NCBI RefSeq assembly: GCF_023218075.1
Contig: NZ_JALPTB010000017.1
Coordinates: forward strand, 40,101 to 104,100
Direction of reading: 5' to 3'
Origin: Rhodococcus sp. HM1
GTDB lineage: Bacteria; Actinomycetota; Actinomycetes; Mycobacteriales; Mycobacteriaceae
DNA length: 64,000 nucleotides
This document shows positions 62,026-64,000 of this stretch, piece after piece. Position 1 is the stretch's first letter. Every line of letters starts with the position of its first letter. Under the pieces are notes generated by a model that did no database searches, was not told the origin of the DNA, and was given only the letters and a program-made list of their open reading frames with translations. The translations under genes and the position numbers were made by a program.

Positions 62026-62682
62026 ATGACCGAGGTTTCACCTTCCCCACGCGCGGAACAGCGCTGGACCGCCTCGGCGTTCGTGCTCGTGTCGATGGCC
62101 GTGCCGTTCCTGCTTCCCGCGCACTACTCGCCGGGTACCACGTGGTTGCTTCCTGTCATCGAGGGATCGGTTCTCGTCGCGCTCGTCATCGTCGATCCCG
62201 GTCGGATCGACCGCCCGGGCAGATGGGTGCGGGCGCTGTCCGTCGCCCTGGTGGTCGTGATCGCGGCGGGGGCGGCGTGGAGTGCGGCGCGGCTGGTGTG
62301 GGATCTGCTGCACAGCTCACCGACCGCCACGGTCGCGATCGACCTGCTGCTGTCCGGTGCGCTGGTGTGGATGCAGACCGTCCTGGCATTCGGCTTCCTG
62401 TACTGGGAACTCGACGGTGGTGGTGCCGTGAACCGGCACCTGCGGCCCCGGGCCCATCCCGACCTGGCGTTCCCCCAGCAGCTCGAGCCCGAACTCGCGC
62501 CGCCGGGGTGGCGGCCCGTCTTCGCCGACTACCTGTTCCTCGCCCTGATCAACGCCACCACGTTCGGCCCCGCCGACGTCCTTCCCCTGGCTCGGTGGGC
62601 GAAGCTGACCATGGCCGTGCAGTCCCTGCTGTCGCTGGTGATCCTCGGTCTCGTCGTGGCGAATGCGGTGAACCTCCTCTGA
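62026..62682 (+). CDS. Hypothetical integral membrane protein, DUF1345-like
   Basis: A 218-residue protein with about six helices (FVLVSMAVPFLLPAHY; LLPVIEGSVLVALVIVDPGR; ALSVALVVVIAAGAAWSAAR; DLLLSGALVWMQTVLAFGFL). A conserved-looking loop DYLFLALINATTFGPADVLP precedes the last helix pair and resembles DUF1345 and ion-channel-like proteins. The function is unknown. I used the ATG at 62026, which has GAGGG upstream, rather than the GTG at 61990. Confidence 0.7.
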   Translation: MTEVSPSPRAEQRWTASAFVLVSMAVPFLLPAHYSPGTTWLLPVIEGSVLVALVIVDPGRIDRPGRWVRALSVALVVVIAAGAAWSAARLVWDLLHSSPTATVAIDLLLSGALVWMQTVLAFGFLYWELDGGGAVNRHLRPRAHPDLAFPQQLEPELAPPGWRPVFADYLFLALINATTFGPADVLPLARWAKLTMAVQSLLSLVILGLVVANAVNLL

Positions 62683-62716
62683 CGGTGTTGCGTTGTGGCG
62701 GTCCCGACCGCCACAA

Positions 62717-62770
62717 AGGCACACGGGCGGCGGAGCCGCACTCAGGCACACGGGCGGCGGAGCCGCACCC
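62717..62770 (+). repeat. 27-bp direct repeat, two copies
   Basis: Two adjacent copies (62717-62743 and 62744-62770) share 26 of 27 bases, with the core GGCACACGGGCGGCGGAGCC. The block sits just before the gluQ start, and each copy also contains a GCGGCGGAGCCGC near-palindrome. Confidence 0.85.
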
Positions 62771-62785
62771 GGATAGGGTGCAGGA

Positions 62786-63745
62786 ATGTTCTATTCGGAG
62801 GCCGAGGCACCGGTGGGAGCCGGGCGGTTCGCGCCGAGCCCCTCCGGCGACCTGCACATGGGAAACCTGCGGACCGCCGTGCTCGCGTGGTTGTTCGCCC
62901 GCAGCACCGGACGCCGGTTCCTGGTGCGCGTCGAGGATCTCGATCGGGTCCGGCCCGGCGCGGAGCACGCTCAGCTCGCGGACCTGGCGGCACTCGGCAT
63001 CGACTGGGACGCCGAGGTCGTCCACCAGTCGCGGCGGCTTCGTCTGTACGAGGAGGCGATCGACCGGCTCACCCGGGCCGGGCTGACCTACGAGTGTTTC
63101 TGCACCCGACGCGAGATCCAGCAAGCCACCTCCGCACCGCACGCGCCGGCCGGTGCCTATCCGGGCACCTGCCGCAGGTTGTCGAGTGCCGAACGGGCCG
63201 AGAAGATGGCGTCGGGCCGCCCGCCGGCCGTGCGGTTGCGGGCCGGAACGGACTTCTTCACGGTGCACGACGTGCTGCACGGCGATTTCACCGGAATCGT
63301 CGACGATCTCGTGCTGCGACGCGGCGACGGGACCCCCGCCTACAACCTGGCGGTCGTCGTCGACGACGCCGCGCAGGGCATCGATCAGGTCGTGCGCGGC
63401 GACGACCTGCTCTCCTCCGCACCCCGTCAGGCGTATCTGGCTGGGCTGCTCGATCTTCCGGCGCCGGTGTACGCGCACGTCCCGCTCGCTCTCAACGCGG
63501 AGGGCAAGAGGCTGGCCAAGCGCGACGGCGCCGTGACCCTCGCCGATCAACGCGCCCTCGGGCACACTCCCGCGGATGTGCTGGGCCGGATCGCCGTGTC
63601 CCTCCGCCTGGCCGATCCCGGGGAGCCGGTGACGCTGCCGCTGCTGCTCGACCGCTGGAACCCGGCGCTGCTGCCCCGGCATCCGTGGGTGTTCGAGATC
63701 GAGCCCGTCCGGCCCGACGAAGCCGGGATCGCCGGACAAAGTTGA
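62786..63745 (+). CDS. gluQ: Glutamyl-Q tRNA(Asp) synthetase
   Basis: A 319-residue paralogue of glutamyl-tRNA synthetase without the anticodon-binding domain. The HIGH-like motif is in [20 protein letters not shown], the zinc site has CFC, then Tyr and Cys in the segment AYPGTC, and the KMSKS-like motif is [14 protein letters not shown]. It attaches glutamate to queuosine in tRNA(Asp). It ends about 77 bases before the Pro/Tyr-rich gene. No queuosine-synthesis genes are in the window. Confidence 0.92.
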   Translation: MFYSEAEAPVGAGRFAPSPSGDLHMGNLRTAVLAWLFARSTGRRFLVRVEDLDRVRPGAEHAQLADLAALGIDWDAEVVHQSRRLRLYEEAIDRLTRAGLTYECFCTRREIQQATSAPHAPAGAYPGTCRRLSSAERAEKMASGRPPAVRLRAGTDFFTVHDVLHGDFTGIVDDLVLRRGDGTPAYNLAVVVDDAAQGIDQVVRGDDLLSSAPRQAYLAGLLDLPAPVYAHVPLALNAEGKRLAKRDGAVTLADQRALGHTPADVLGRIAVSLRLADPGEPVTLPLLLDRWNPALLPRHPWVFEIEPVRPDEAGIAGQS

Positions 63746-63821
63746 TCATGCTGCGCGACGACCGAATCGGACGTAGTGTGCGGAATTGACTTGACGCTCA
63801 GCCGCCTCGAGAGGACGAGCC

Positions 63822-64000
63822 ATGACGACCGGCGGTTACGACCCGAACCAGGACCCGTACAAACAAGGCAACAGCCCCCGGAACCCGGATCCGAACAATC
63901 CGCAGGGTGGCTACCCGCCACCACCGTCCGGCGGTTATCCGCCACCGCAGGGCAACTACCCACCGCCCGGGAACTACCCTCCGCCCCAGGGCAACTACCC
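63822..64000 (+). CDS. Pro/Gly/Tyr-rich membrane-type protein, N-terminus only
   Basis: An open frame to the window end starting at the ATG at 63822, with GAGAGGACGAGCC upstream. The visible 59 residues begin MTTGGYDPNQDPYKQGNSPR and become repeats of GGYPPP and GNYPPP. Such tails precede membrane domains (DUF4190 or RDD type) in many actinobacterial proteins; the rest is outside the window, so the family cannot be named. Confidence 0.75.
   Translation, partial: MTTGGYDPNQDPYKQGNSPRNPDPNNPQGGYPPPPSGGYPPPQGNYPPPGNYPPPQGNY

Overview
The window is a 64 kb chromosomal stretch from a high-GC, mycolic-acid-type actinobacterium, most likely a Rhodococcus (or a close relative such as Nocardia or Gordonia). 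The evidence is the uniformly GC-rich coding sequence, many GTG starts, actinobacterial families (MpaB oxygenases, TIGR03086, DUF7373-like lipoprotein) and gene order recalling the M. tuberculosis Rv3715c-Rv3722c block: recR, ybaB, Rv3717-type amidase, Rv3718c-type SRPBCC protein, Rv3719-type FAD oxidase, Rv3720-type cyclopropane synthase, then dnaX and an Rv3722c-type aspartate aminotransferase followed by the SRP RNA and tRNA-Ser. Here that block is split: accessory genes fill about 16.4-40.3 kb and 42.5-50 kb. No transposase, integrase, phage gene or CRISPR array was seen.

Layout. 0-4.5 kb: a lipid or alcohol catabolic unit (enoyl-CoA hydratase and nitronate-monooxygenase-like protein, divergent from a double-TetR regulator, an alcohol dehydrogenase and a GXWXG/DUF4334 protein). 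4.6-9 kb: two MpaB-type oxygenases, a GntR regulator and an aldehyde dehydrogenase around a palindromic operator. 9-11.2 kb: an MFS exporter with a TetR regulator and a nested palindromic operator. 11.2-16.4 kb: the conserved recR-to-cyclopropane-synthase block. 16.4-17.6 kb: a solitary DUF559/AbiEi-like gene bracketed by two matching 42-bp hairpins. 17.6-21 kb: fadB-fadA trifunctional beta-oxidation pair. 21-28 kb: a sensor kinase and response regulator, a membrane protein, a transmembrane Hsp70-like ATPase and a lipoprotein. 28-33 kb: two permeases and a PucR regulator. 33.4-40.3 kb: a tightly packed operon-like cluster (GlcG/HbpS-like protein, haem-oxygenase-like diiron oxidase, Rieske ferredoxin, ferredoxin reductase, semialdehyde dehydrogenase, second Rieske protein, gamma-glutamyltransferase-like Ntn hydrolase, RidA). 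40.3-42.5 kb: dnaX. 42.7-50 kb: PadR, an ammonium transporter with a GlnR-like box, HPF-like protein, azoreductase, a frameshifted ComB-like gene, VOC and HhH-GPD proteins, a membrane protein of unknown function and a cluster of DnaA boxes. 50-52 kb: aspC, SRP RNA, tRNA-Ser. 52-64 kb: LspA-like protein, secreted HNH nuclease, lipoproteins, a TetR-controlled acyl-CoA dehydrogenase/thiolase/SDR degradation operon, and gluQ.

The most interesting candidate for an undescribed system is the 33.4-40.3 kb cluster. All six metal ligands expected of a haem-oxygenase-like diiron oxidase are visible in one protein, and a complete electron chain, a semialdehyde dehydrogenase, an imine/enamine hydrolase and a probably cytoplasmic gamma-glutamyl hydrolase are packed with it. 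This suggests an oxidative pathway for an amine or amino-acid-like compound, but the substrate cannot be read from sequence. The second candidate is the hairpin-bracketed DUF559-like gene, whose stop codon and last residues are written by one hairpin arm.
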